42,465 bases of DNA from Actinoplanes aureus (lineage in GTDB: Bacteria; Actinomycetota; Actinomycetes; Mycobacteriales; Micromonosporaceae), in contig NZ_JADQTO010000049.1 in assembly GCF_015704865.1 (NCBI RefSeq), forward strand, positions 1 to 42,465, read 5' to 3'. How positions within the stretch are numbered: the first letter of the stretch is position 1; each line of letters starts with the position of its first letter. A model generated the notes under the pieces. That model had not been told where the DNA came from. It saw nothing but the letters and a program-made list of their open reading frames with translations, and did not search any database. The translations under genes and the position numbers were made by a program. Positions 7,700-15,875 of the stretch are shown one piece after another.

Positions 7700-8713
7700 A
7701 TGGCGACCACCACCGCGGACTTCGAGGTCAAGAGCCACGACTCGTTCGGGCTGCGCCTGCAACATCTGTTGCACGGCAACCCGGTTCTCGGGCCACTGGC
7801 CGTGCTGCTCGTGGCGATCATCGCGTTCTCGATAGTCAACGGCCGGTTCTTCTCCGCCGCGAACCTCTCCCTGGTGCTCCTCCAGGTGACCGTCATCGCC
7901 ACCCTGGCGCTCGGGCAGACACTGATCATCCTGACCGCCGGCATCGACCTGTCGGCCGGCGCGATCGCGGTCTTCTCGTCGATCCTGATGGCGCTCTTCT
8001 GCACCGACGCCGGCCTGCCCGGACCGATCGCGCTGCTGCTCGGCCTCGCCTGCGGCACCGTGATGGGCGCGATAAACGGTGCGCTCGTCACCCGTATCAA
8101 GCTGCCGCCGTTCATCGTCACGCTCGGCACGCTGACTATCTTCTTCTCGCTCAACTCGGTGGTCAGCAACAGCGAGACGGTACGCGGCACGGACATGCCC
8201 GGCCTGATGACCTGGACCGGTGAGTCGATCCCGATCGGCTCGTTCCGGCTCAGCTACGGGTCGATCATCATGCTGCTGCTCTTCGGCTTCTTCGCGTACG
8301 CGCTGAGCTCGACGGCGTGGGGCAAGCACGTCTACGCCACCGGTGACGACGTGGAGGCGGCGCGGCTGGCCGGTATCCGTACCGGGCGGGTGCTCTTCTC
8401 GGTCTACACCGTGGCCGGTCTGCTCTACGCGGTCGCCGGCTGGATCCTCATCGGACGGCTCGCCTCGGCCAGCCCGAACGTCGGCACCGAGTACAACCTC
8501 GACTCGATCACCGCGGTGGTGCTCGGCGGCACCAGCCTCTTCGGCGGCCGCGGCGGCGTGATCGGGACCCTGATCGGGGCGCTCATCGTCGGCGTCTTCC
8601 GCAACGGCCTGCAGCTCAGTGGCGTCGAGGTGGTCTGGCAGGGCTTCGCGATCGGTCTGCTCGTGCTCATCGCGGTCTCCCTCGACCAGTGGATCAGGAA
8701 GGTGAAGACGTGA
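7700..8713 (+). CDS. Sugar ABC transporter permease (FrcC/RbsC type)
   Basis: A 337-residue BPD_transp_2 permease with about 8-10 hydrophobic segments. Family landmarks include LGQTLIILTAGIDLSAGAI near residue 80 and, toward the C-terminus, VVLGGTSLFGGRGGVIGTL. It starts 3 nt after the binding-protein gene, and its TGA overlaps the GTG start of the ATPase gene (GTGA), so the two are translationally coupled. It forms the membrane channel of the importer as a homodimer. Confidence 0.93.
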   Translation: MATTTADFEVKSHDSFGLRLQHLLHGNPVLGPLAVLLVAIIAFSIVNGRFFSAANLSLVLLQVTVIATLALGQTLIILTAGIDLSAGAIAVFSSILMALFCTDAGLPGPIALLLGLACGTVMGAINGALVTRIKLPPFIVTLGTLTIFFSLNSVVSNSETVRGTDMPGLMTWTGESIPIGSFRLSYGSIIMLLLFGFFAYALSSTAWGKHVYATGDDVEAARLAGIRTGRVLFSVYTVAGLLYAVAGWILIGRLASASPNVGTEYNLDSITAVVLGGTSLFGGRGGVIGTLIGALIVGVFRNGLQLSGVEVVWQGFAIGLLVLIAVSLDQWIRKVKT

Positions 8714-9483
8714 CGACTCCGGTGTTGCAGGCCAAAGACCTCACCAAGCGCTACGGCCGGGTCGTCGCGATCGACGGCAGCGACCTGGAGCTCTACCCCG
8801 GTGAGATCCTCGCCGTGATCGGCGACAACGGCGCCGGCAAGTCCAGCCTGATCAAAGCCCTCTCCGGCGCCCTCATCCCGGACCGCGGCGAGATCCTCCT
8901 GGACGGCAGCCCGGTCCACTTCCGCAGCCCGATGGACGCCCGGCAGGCCGGCATCGAGACCGTCTACCAGACCCTCGCGGTCGCTCCCGGCCTGGACATC
9001 GCCGACAACCTGTTCCTCGGCCGGGAGGAACGGCGGTCCGGCGTACTGGGATCGGTCTTTCGCATGCTGGACCGCAAGCACATGCGGTCGGAGGCTGCCC
9101 GGCACATGAGCGAGCTCGGTGTCGCCACCCTGCAGAACATCGGCCAGGCCGTGGAGTCGCTCTCCGGCGGACAGCGTCAGGCCGTTGCGGTGGCCCGCTC
9201 GGCCGCCTTCGGCAGCAAGGTGGTGATCCTCGACGAGCCCACCGCCGCGCTCGGCGTCAAGGAGGGCAACCGGGTCCTCCAGCTGATCCGCGACGTCCGC
9301 GACCGCGGCCTGCCGGTCATCCTGATCAGCCACAACATGCCGCACGTCTTCGAGGTCGCCGACCGCATCCACATCCAGCGCCTCGGCCGCCGGGTCGCGG
9401 TGATCACCCCGAAAACGCATTCCATGTCCGAAGCGGTGGCCATCATGACCGGCGCGGCCGCGCCGCCGGAAAACCCCGCATAG
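8710..9483 (+). CDS. Sugar ABC transporter ATPase (FrcA type, single domain)
   Basis: A cytoplasmic ATPase of 257 residues: Walker A GDNGAGKSS, signature LSGGQRQ, Walker B VVILDEP and the switch His in LISHNM. I chose the GTG at 8710 (VTTPVLQAKDLTKRYG), which overlaps the permease stop and has AGGAAGG upstream. An in-frame ATG at 8689 would lie well inside the permease gene. One ABC domain per chain distinguishes it from the two-domain RbsA/XylG type and matches FrcA. Confidence 0.93.
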   Translation: MTTPVLQAKDLTKRYGRVVAIDGSDLELYPGEILAVIGDNGAGKSSLIKALSGALIPDRGEILLDGSPVHFRSPMDARQAGIETVYQTLAVAPGLDIADNLFLGREERRSGVLGSVFRMLDRKHMRSEAARHMSELGVATLQNIGQAVESLSGGQRQAVAVARSAAFGSKVVILDEPTAALGVKEGNRVLQLIRDVRDRGLPVILISHNMPHVFEVADRIHIQRLGRRVAVITPKTHSMSEAVAIMTGAAAPPENPA

Positions 9484-9550
9484 GTACGCGTAATCCCCGC
9501 TCTCGCCTGCCCAGGATCGCCATCGGCCCGCACCCGCCCTACGAACGGCG

Positions 9551-9569
9551 GCCGCTTCCAGTAAGCGGC
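9551..9569 (+). terminator. Possible hairpin terminator after the sugar ABC operon
   Basis: GCCGCTT (9551-9557) and AAGCGGC (9563-9569) form a 7-bp stem with a 5-nt loop. No T run follows, so this is tentative. The rest of 9484-9612 shows no gene. Confidence 0.35.
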
Positions 9570-9612
9570 GGGGAACCCTCAAGCCGGCGGGCCGGCCGTC
9601 GATCAGTCCCGC

Positions 9613-11586
9613 ATGTCACTCCGCCGAGCTCGCCGACGCCCGCGCGCTCGGACCAGTTCTCGCCTGTTCGCGACGTACGCCGCGGCCAGCCTGGTGCCGG
9701 TGATGGCGCTGGGTGCGGTGATGTTGCAGGGCTACCAGCACGATGCGGCCGAGCAGGGCCGGGCACAGGGGCTGGCGCAGGCCGCGGTCATCGCCGAGAT
9801 GGCGATCGCGCCCGCCCTGAACAGCGGTGAGACCACGCCCAGCGAGGGGGTCACCGAGGGCCTGACCACCGCCCAGCTCGATCGGATGCAGGCGGCCACC
9901 GAGCACGCCGTGTTCCGGGGCTCGGTGCTGAAGCTGCGCCTGCGCTCCTTCACGGGGCGGGTGGTCTTCTCCGACGACGGCTCGACCAGCGGCGGCGTGC
10001 CCACCTCCGACCCGGACTTCCGGGCCGCCGCGGCGGGCGGGTCCCGGGCCACGGTGATCAGCGGGCGCACCGAGGTGATCCGGGTGCTCCAGCCGCTCGT
10101 CGCGAGCGCGTCCGGGCAGTCCGTCGGGGTTCTTGAGCTGTATCTGCCGTACCAGTCGATCGCCGAACAGTCGCACGCGCAGGTGAGCCGGGCCTGGTGG
10201 CGGGTGGGCGGCGCCCTCGCCGCCCTCTACCTGGTCCTGGCCGTGCTCGCCTGGTCGACCACCCGGTCGCTGAGCCGGTACGCGGCCCGCCAGGAGTACC
10301 AGGCCACGCATGACGCGCTGACCGGCCTGCCGAACCGGGCGGCATTCCGGGCCAGGGCCGAGCAAGAGCTCAAGGCGGCCGCCCGCGGCGGCGACACCGG
10401 TGCCGTGGTCCTCGCCGACCTCAACCGGTTCAAGGAGGTCAACGACACCCTCGGCCACCACGCCGGCGACGAGCTGCTCCGGGAGGTCTCCGCGCGGATG
10501 CGGGCCTGCCTCGGTACGAACGACGTGCTGGCCAGGCTGGGCGGTGACGAGTTCGCCCTGTTGCTGCCCGGCCGTGACCGTGCCGAGGCGGTGGCGCTGC
10601 TGGAGCAGCTCTCCGACCGGATCTCCGACGAGATGGTGCTCGACGGCGTGCCGCTGTCCATCGAGGCGAGTTTCGGGGCCGCCCTCTACCCCGAGCACGG
10701 CATGAATCTCCACGACTTGAAGCAGCGCGCCGACTCGGCCATGTACCAGGGCAAGCGGGGTACCGCGAACGTCGTCGTCTACGCGGGCGGCGAGACCGGT
10801 CATCCGCATCAGTGGCTGGTCGTCCAGGCCGAACTGCGGCACGCGCTGGAACGCGACGAGCTGGTCCTCTTCTACCAGCCGAAGATCGCCGTCGCCTCCG
10901 GTGAGATCAGTGGGGTCGAGGCGCTCGTACGCTGGCAGCACCCGCACCGCGGCCTGCTGCCACCGGGTGAGTTCCTCCCGGCCGCGGAGCACTCCGGCCT
11001 GATCGTCCCGCTCACCGAGTGGGTGCTGCGCCGCGCCCTCGCCGATCAGACGACCTGGACCGAACAGGGCCACGACTGGCCGCTCTCGGTCAACGTCTCG
11101 GCCCGCAACCTCGAGGTGCCCGATTTCCCGCGGTACGTCCGGGACGTGCTCGCCGCGACCGGCGCCGCGCCGCACCGGCTGACCCTGGAGGTCACCGAGA
11201 CGGCGCTGGCGAGCGACAAGGGCACCGTGGCCCGCACCCTCACCGAACTCGGCGAGCTGGGTGTCGGCATCTCGGTGGACGACTTCGGCACCGGCTACAC
11301 CAGCCTGTCGCACCTGCGCGGCCTGCCGATCACCGAGATCAAGATCGATCGGGCGTTCGTCGCCGACGTGGCCCGCGACCCGCAGAGCCAGGCGATCGTC
11401 CGTTCGGTGATCGAGCTCGCGCACGGCCTTGGCAGCCGGGCCACCGCCGAGGGTGTGGAGACCGTCGAAGTCAGCGAGTGGCTCGCCGCGGCGGGTTGCG
11501 ACGAGGCGCAGGGCTATCTCTTCGGGCGTCCGGCTCCCTGGCCGCAGATCGCCGGTGCACCACTGAGTGAAGGAGCAGGCAGATGA
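9613..11586 (+). CDS. Membrane GGDEF-EAL c-di-GMP enzyme with an extracytoplasmic sensor region
   Basis: A 657-residue protein: TM1 (about 17-38), an extracytoplasmic region (about 39-195), TM2 (about 198-217), GGDEF domain (about 230-390) and EAL domain (about 400-650). GGDEF is intact at 310-314, and no RxxD inhibitory site is seen just before it. The EAL domain keeps E436-A-L, NVSARN, EVTETAL, DDFGTGY, KIDRAF and AEGVET, so both c-di-GMP synthesis and breakdown look possible. No HAMP or PAS domain is evident. No good ribosome site precedes the ATG, so the start is moderately certain. Its stop overlaps the start of a solute-binding lipoprotein (ATGA). Confidence 0.93.
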   Translation: MSLRRARRRPRARTSSRLFATYAAASLVPVMALGAVMLQGYQHDAAEQGRAQGLAQAAVIAEMAIAPALNSGETTPSEGVTEGLTTAQLDRMQAATEHAVFRGSVLKLRLRSFTGRVVFSDDGSTSGGVPTSDPDFRAAAAGGSRATVISGRTEVIRVLQPLVASASGQSVGVLELYLPYQSIAEQSHAQVSRAWWRVGGALAALYLVLAVLAWSTTRSLSRYAARQEYQATHDALTGLPNRAAFRARAEQELKAAARGGDTGAVVLADLNRFKEVNDTLGHHAGDELLREVSARMRACLGTNDVLARLGGDEFALLLPGRDRAEAVALLEQLSDRISDEMVLDGVPLSIEASFGAALYPEHGMNLHDLKQRADSAMYQGKRGTANVVVYAGGETGHPHQWLVVQAELRHALERDELVLFYQPKIAVASGEISGVEALVRWQHPHRGLLPPGEFLPAAEHSGLIVPLTEWVLRRALADQTTWTEQGHDWPLSVNVSARNLEVPDFPRYVRDVLAATGAAPHRLTLEVTETALASDKGTVARTLTELGELGVGISVDDFGTGYTSLSHLRGLPITEIKIDRAFVADVARDPQSQAIVRSVIELAHGLGSRATAEGVETVEVSEWLAAAGCDEAQGYLFGRPAPWPQIAGAPLSEGAGR

Positions 11587-12494
11587 GGTTCTTCCGGCGG
11601 ACTGCGGCGACGGTCGGTGCGGTCGCGATGCTGGCGGCCGGTGGCTGTGCCCGCGGCGAGGAGGTCACGCAGGCAGGTGCCCTGGACGCGATCGGCACGG
11701 TGACGATCGACCAGGCGCTGCACGACCAGTTGCCGCAGGCGGTCCGGGCCCGCGGGTCGCTCCGCTTCGTCAACGACGCCAGTTACGCGCCGATGGAGTT
11801 CTTCGCCGCCGACGGTCGTACGGTCATCGGTTTCGAGCCGGACCTGGCCGCCGCCCTCGGCGAGGTGCTCGGTATCCGGACCGAGATGGTGGTCGACTCC
11901 TTCAGCACCGCCCTGGACGAGGTCAACGCCGGTACCTACGACGGTGTGCTGTCGTCGATGACGGACACGGCCGAACGCCAGAAGGAGGCCGACTTCGTCA
12001 ACTACCTCAGCACCGGCACCTCGATCGTCGTCCAGCGGGGAAATCCGCAGGGCATCACCGGCCTGGACGGGCTCTGCGGCAAGACGGTCGCGGCCGAGCA
12101 GGGGACCTTCCAGGAGGAGATGCTGCGGGGGTTGCAGAAGAGCTGCGGCGACCGGCCGATCACCATCGACAGCCGGCCGACGAACGCCGACGCGCTGGCG
12201 AAGGTGCGTACCGGTCAGGCCGCTGCGGTGCTGAACGACTTCCCGCCGGCGGCTTACCTGGTCAGTGACTCGCGGACCAGCGCCTTCTACCAGCTCGCGT
12301 CGGATGAGCAGTACGAGCCGGGCCTGTTCGGCATCGCTGTCGCCAAGGACAACACCGCGCTGCGGGACTGTCTGCGGGCGGCGTTGCAGCGGCTCATCGA
12401 GTCCGGTACGTACGCCGAACTGCTCGCCCGGTGGGGCCTCTCCTCCAGCGCTGTGCCGGAGGCCACCGTGAACGGGAAATCGACGACTACCTGA
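11583..12494 (+). CDS. Orphan amino-acid-type (SBP_bac_3) solute-binding lipoprotein
   Basis: A 303-residue lipoprotein with a signal peptide ending at lipobox AAGGC (Cys about 22). A family 3 periplasmic-binding domain covers about 55-290: it opens with SLRFVNDASYAPMEFF and contains IGFEPDLAAALGEVLG, a GTYDGVLSSMTDT motif near 120 and a C-terminal NTALRDCLRAALQRLIESG helix. It would bind an amino acid or similar small cation outside the cell. No permease or ATPase gene of an amino acid importer lies nearby. Instead it is coupled by a 4-nt overlap to the GGDEF-EAL gene, so it may act as a sensor partner (inference). Confidence 0.9.
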   Translation: MRFFRRTAATVGAVAMLAAGGCARGEEVTQAGALDAIGTVTIDQALHDQLPQAVRARGSLRFVNDASYAPMEFFAADGRTVIGFEPDLAAALGEVLGIRTEMVVDSFSTALDEVNAGTYDGVLSSMTDTAERQKEADFVNYLSTGTSIVVQRGNPQGITGLDGLCGKTVAAEQGTFQEEMLRGLQKSCGDRPITIDSRPTNADALAKVRTGQAAAVLNDFPPAAYLVSDSRTSAFYQLASDEQYEPGLFGIAVAKDNTALRDCLRAALQRLIESGTYAELLARWGLSSSAVPEATVNGKSTTT

Positions 12495-12498
12495 GCTA

Positions 12499-12532
12499 TA
12501 CACCTGTGTAGTAAGCTACACGCGTGAGTAGC
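12499..12532. promoter_or_regulatory. Overlapping TetR-type operators at the start of the regulator gene
   Basis: Three inverted repeats are packed together: TACAC-CT-GTGTA (12499-12510), GTGTAG-TAAG-CTACAC (12506-12521), and GCTAC (12515-12519) with GTAGC (12528-12532). The last spans the GTG start codon. This suggests autorepression and control of the exporter genes that follow. Confidence 0.6.
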
Positions 12533-13126
12533 GACAGTGATCTGACCGCCCGGGCCCGGATCCGTGACGCCGCGATCGCGCTCTTCACCGAGCGCGGCAT
12601 CGCCGGCGCCACGATCCGGGACATCGCGCAGGCCGCCGGCGTCTCCTCCGGCCTGCTCCGGCACCACTTCGGGTCGAAGGAAGGGCTCCGCGACGCCTGC
12701 GACGAGTGGGCCATGGGCCGGATCACCCAGCTGCAGATGCAGTTCACCGACTCGCACACCCTCGGCCCGATCACGCCGGACGTCATGGCGCTCCAGCAGT
12801 ACCTGGTGCGGTCACTGATGGACGGCTCGGCCCGCGGCTCCGCGATGTTCGCGCAGGCGGTGACGCACGGCGAGCGCTGGCTGGCCACCACGCACGTGGA
12901 GACGTCCGACCCGCGGGCGTACGCGGCGGTCCTCGGTGCCATGAAGATGGGCATGTTCCTGATGAGCGATCAGCTCTCGGCCGTGCTCGGCGAGGACGTC
13001 CGCGAGCTGCCGGGCTATCTGCGCATGATCCGGGCGTCGGTGGAGATCTTCGCGCAGCCGCTACTCACTCCTGAGCAGACCGATCAGGCCTTGAAGGCCC
13101 TGGATCGGTTCGGCGGTGAACTCTAG
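12524..13126 (+). CDS. TetR-family transcriptional regulator
   Basis: A 200-residue repressor. The helix-turn-helix covers about residues 10-55 (ARIRDAAIALFTERGIAGAT, then SGLLRHHFGSKEGL), followed by a ligand-binding C-terminal domain with no recognisable subfamily. The GTG start at 12524 has no ribosome site and sits in the operator cluster, so the mRNA is probably leaderless. It lies 9 nt before an ABC-2 exporter operon on the same strand. It most likely controls that exporter and itself. Confidence 0.92.
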   Translation: MSSDSDLTARARIRDAAIALFTERGIAGATIRDIAQAAGVSSGLLRHHFGSKEGLRDACDEWAMGRITQLQMQFTDSHTLGPITPDVMALQQYLVRSLMDGSARGSAMFAQAVTHGERWLATTHVETSDPRAYAAVLGAMKMGMFLMSDQLSAVLGEDVRELPGYLRMIRASVEIFAQPLLTPEQTDQALKALDRFGGEL

Positions 13127-13135
13127 GGGAGTGTC

Positions 13136-14038
13136 ATGACCGAGGCAGTCGATGTCGACGGACTGATCAAGAGGTTCGGCGCGGTGACCGCGCTGGACGA
13201 GCTCGACCTGCACGTGCGGACCGGCGAGGTGCACGGATTCCTCGGGCCGAACGGCGCGGGCAAGACCACCACCATCCGGGTTCTGCTCGGGCTGATGCGG
13301 CCCGACGGTGGGACCGCGCGGCTGCTCGGCGGTGACCCGTGGGCCGACGCGACGGCGCTGCACCGCCGCTTGGCGTACGTGCCGGGCGACGTCACCTTCT
13401 GGCCCAACCTGACCGGCGGCGAGGTGATCGACCTGCTCGGCCGGCTCCGTGGCGGCCTTGATCCGAAGCGCCGGAACGACCTGATCGAGCGTTTCGAGCT
13501 GGACCCGCGCAAGAAGGGCCGGGCCTACTCCAAGGGCAACCGGCAGAAGGTGGCGCTGGTCGCGGCCCTGGCCTCCGATGTGGAGCTGCTGATCCTGGAC
13601 GAGCCGACCTCCGGCCTGGACCCGCTGATGGAGGAGGTCTTCCGCGAGGTGATCCTCCAGGAGAAGCGGCGCGGGGACCGTACCGTGCTGCTCTCCAGTC
13701 ACATCCTCTCCGAGGTCGAGGCGCTCTGCGACCGGCTGACCATCATCCGCGCCGGCCGGGCCGTGGAGACCGGCACGCTTGACGATCTGCGGCACCTGAC
13801 CCGGACCACGATCCGTGCCGAGCTGACCAGCCCGGTGAACGGGCTGGCCGCCCTCTCCGGCGTGCACGATCTGTCCACTGAGGATGGCCGGGTGGCCTTC
13901 GACGTGGACGCCGACGCGCTGGAGCCCGCGCTGAAATCGCTTGTCGCCGCCGGGGTGCGCAGCCTGGTCAGCCAGCCGCCGTCGCTGGAGGAGCTGTTCC
14001 TGCGGCACTACGCGACCGACGAGCGGAGCGGGCGATGA
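13136..14038 (+). CDS. ABC-2 type exporter ATPase
   Basis: A 300-residue cytoplasmic ATPase of the DrrA-like group: Walker A GPNGAGKTTT (about residues 38-47), a divergent signature SKGNRQK in place of LSGGQ (usual for this group), Walker B LLILDEPTSGLDP and the switch His in LLSSHILSE. The C-terminal 80 residues form the extra domain of these exporters. It overlaps the permease gene by 4 nt (ATGA). With TetR upstream it looks like a drug or metabolite efflux pump; the substrate is unknown. Confidence 0.92.
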   Translation: MTEAVDVDGLIKRFGAVTALDELDLHVRTGEVHGFLGPNGAGKTTTIRVLLGLMRPDGGTARLLGGDPWADATALHRRLAYVPGDVTFWPNLTGGEVIDLLGRLRGGLDPKRRNDLIERFELDPRKKGRAYSKGNRQKVALVAALASDVELLILDEPTSGLDPLMEEVFREVILQEKRRGDRTVLLSSHILSEVEALCDRLTIIRAGRAVETGTLDDLRHLTRTTIRAELTSPVNGLAALSGVHDLSTEDGRVAFDVDADALEPALKSLVAAGVRSLVSQPPSLEELFLRHYATDERSGR

Positions 14039-15606
14039 CCGGGGCCGGCCGGCTGCTCCGGCTCATCCTGCGGCGCGACCGGATCACCATGCCGCTCTGG
14101 GTGTTCGGACTCGGCCTCCTGCCGTACCTGTATCTCTCCGCCTTCGACACCCTCTTCGCCACCGACCAGGAGCGGACCGACTACGCCCGGATCAGCGCGG
14201 AGAACGCGGGCTTCGTGGCTCTCTACGGCCCGCTGCACGGCGACAGCACCGGCGAGCTGGTGGTCTGGCGGGGCGGCTTCGTGCCCGTGATGATCGGGCT
14301 GTTCGCGCTGCTCACCGTCGTCCGGCACACCCGGGCCGACGAGGACGCCGGCCGTACCGAGCTGATTCGTGCGACGGTCGTCGGGCGGCACGCTCAACTG
14401 GGCGCCGCGCTGCTCGCCACCGGTCTGGCGAGCCTGGTGATGGGCGCGGTGGTGGCCGCCACGATGATCGGTGCCGGGCAACCGGCGAGCGGGTCGGTCG
14501 CGCTGGGCGCGGTCTTCGCCCTCACCGGCTGGATCTTCGCCGGGGTGGGCGCGGTCGCCGCTCAGCTCAGCGGCGGTGCGCGCGGGGCCCGTACGATCGC
14601 GGTCCTGACCCTCGGGGTGGCGTACGTGCTGCGCCTCGGCGGGGACATCTCGGCGCTCGGCGACGGGCGGCTGGAGTGGCTGTCCTGGCTGTCGCCGATC
14701 GGCTGGATGCACCGCGTCTTCCCGTTCGGGGCGAACGACTGGTTGTTCGTGGCGCCGGCCGTGGTCCTCACGCTGGTCACGGTGGCCGCGGCGGCGTACC
14801 TGTCGACCCGGCGCGACCTGGGCACCGGCCTGCTCGCCGCCCGGCTCGGACCGGCCACCGCGTCGCCCGGGCTGCGTTCCCCGGTCGCGCTGGCCTGGCG
14901 CCTGCACCGCGGCCTGCTGTTCGGCTGGACCGCCGGATTCGCCGCACTGGGCCTGGTCTTCGGCGGGGTCGGCAGCAGCGTGGTGCAGCTGGCCGAGGAC
15001 TCCGCCGGGGTGAACGAGATGTTCAGCCGGATCGGCGGCGGCGACGCGATCGTCGACGCCTACTTCGCCACGGTCGCCGGGATGTGCGGGCTGATCGCCG
15101 CCTGCTACGCGGTGCAGGCCGCGCTGCGGATGCGTGACGAGGAGCAGAGCGGGCACGCCGAGGCGATGCTGAGCACCGACGTGAGCCGATTCGCCTGGGC
15201 CGGCAGCCACCTGCTCTTCGCCCTGCTCGGCCCGGCCGCGGCGCTGCTCGCCGAGGGCGTCCTGGCCGGTGTCGTGCACGGTGATCCAGGCCCGGTCCTG
15301 GGCGCCTCGATGGCCCAGCTTCCGGCCGTCTGGGTGCTGGCCGGTGCGGCGATGCTGCTGATCGGGGTGGCGCCGAAACTGGCCTCCGCGGCGTGGGGCG
15401 TGGTCGCCGGTGCGCTACTGATCCTGCTGGTCGGGCCGCTGCTGGAGCTGGACCGGTGGGTGATGGACCTGTCGCCGTTCACCCATGTGCCTCATCTGCC
15501 CGGGGCTGACTTCACACCCGTACCCCTGCTGATCTTGACCTTGATCGCGGCCGCCCTGGGCGGCGCCGGCCTGCTGGCCCTGCGCCGCCGCGACGTCCCG
15601 ATCTAG
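14035..15606 (+). CDS. ABC-2 type exporter permease
   Basis: A 523-residue membrane protein with about 12 hydrophobic segments arranged as two similar halves (about 1-260 and 270-523). This is the large permease type annotated as an exporter of polyketide antibiotics. The start overlaps the ATPase stop. Together with the ATPase it would form a homologue of the TnrB/DrrB-like efflux systems. Substrate specificity cannot be inferred, as no biosynthetic genes are nearby. Confidence 0.88.
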   Translation: MTGAGRLLRLILRRDRITMPLWVFGLGLLPYLYLSAFDTLFATDQERTDYARISAENAGFVALYGPLHGDSTGELVVWRGGFVPVMIGLFALLTVVRHTRADEDAGRTELIRATVVGRHAQLGAALLATGLASLVMGAVVAATMIGAGQPASGSVALGAVFALTGWIFAGVGAVAAQLSGGARGARTIAVLTLGVAYVLRLGGDISALGDGRLEWLSWLSPIGWMHRVFPFGANDWLFVAPAVVLTLVTVAAAAYLSTRRDLGTGLLAARLGPATASPGLRSPVALAWRLHRGLLFGWTAGFAALGLVFGGVGSSVVQLAEDSAGVNEMFSRIGGGDAIVDAYFATVAGMCGLIAACYAVQAALRMRDEEQSGHAEAMLSTDVSRFAWAGSHLLFALLGPAAALLAEGVLAGVVHGDPGPVLGASMAQLPAVWVLAGAAMLLIGVAPKLASAAWGVVAGALLILLVGPLLELDRWVMDLSPFTHVPHLPGADFTPVPLLILTLIAAALGGAGLLALRRRDVPI

Positions 15607-15732
15607 AGGCAGGGCCCCAAGCGGTGATCTTGCTTGGCCCACGCTCAATGCTGACTCGACGGCCGCCAGACAGCACCCGCGTTGGGCCGGACGTCCCGTG
15701 CCCGCCCTCCTCGCGCAACCCGGCCAACTTCC

Positions 15733-15862
15733 CGCGTTCGCTGGCGTAACCGTCAGGCGATGCTGTTTCCCGGCGGTCGCGCTGGGGCGGTGCGGGACGG
15801 CCGGGCTCGCGTCCGGAGAGCGGGGACGCGTCGGCTTCGGCGGGACGCCGGTTACGCGTACC
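15733..15862 (+). repeat. Dispersed ~130-bp intergenic repeat, copy A
   Basis: This shares long stretches with two other copies at 27479-27609 (inverted) and 27673-27773. Shared blocks include TGTTTCCCGGCGGTCGCG (15764-15781), GAGAGCGGGGACG and the end GTTACGCGTACC. It lies between convergent genes, its GCGTACC end 13 bp beyond the antiporter stop codon. The remainder of 15607-15875 holds no gene. Confidence 0.8.
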
Positions 15863-15875
15863 CCGAAATGAAGAG

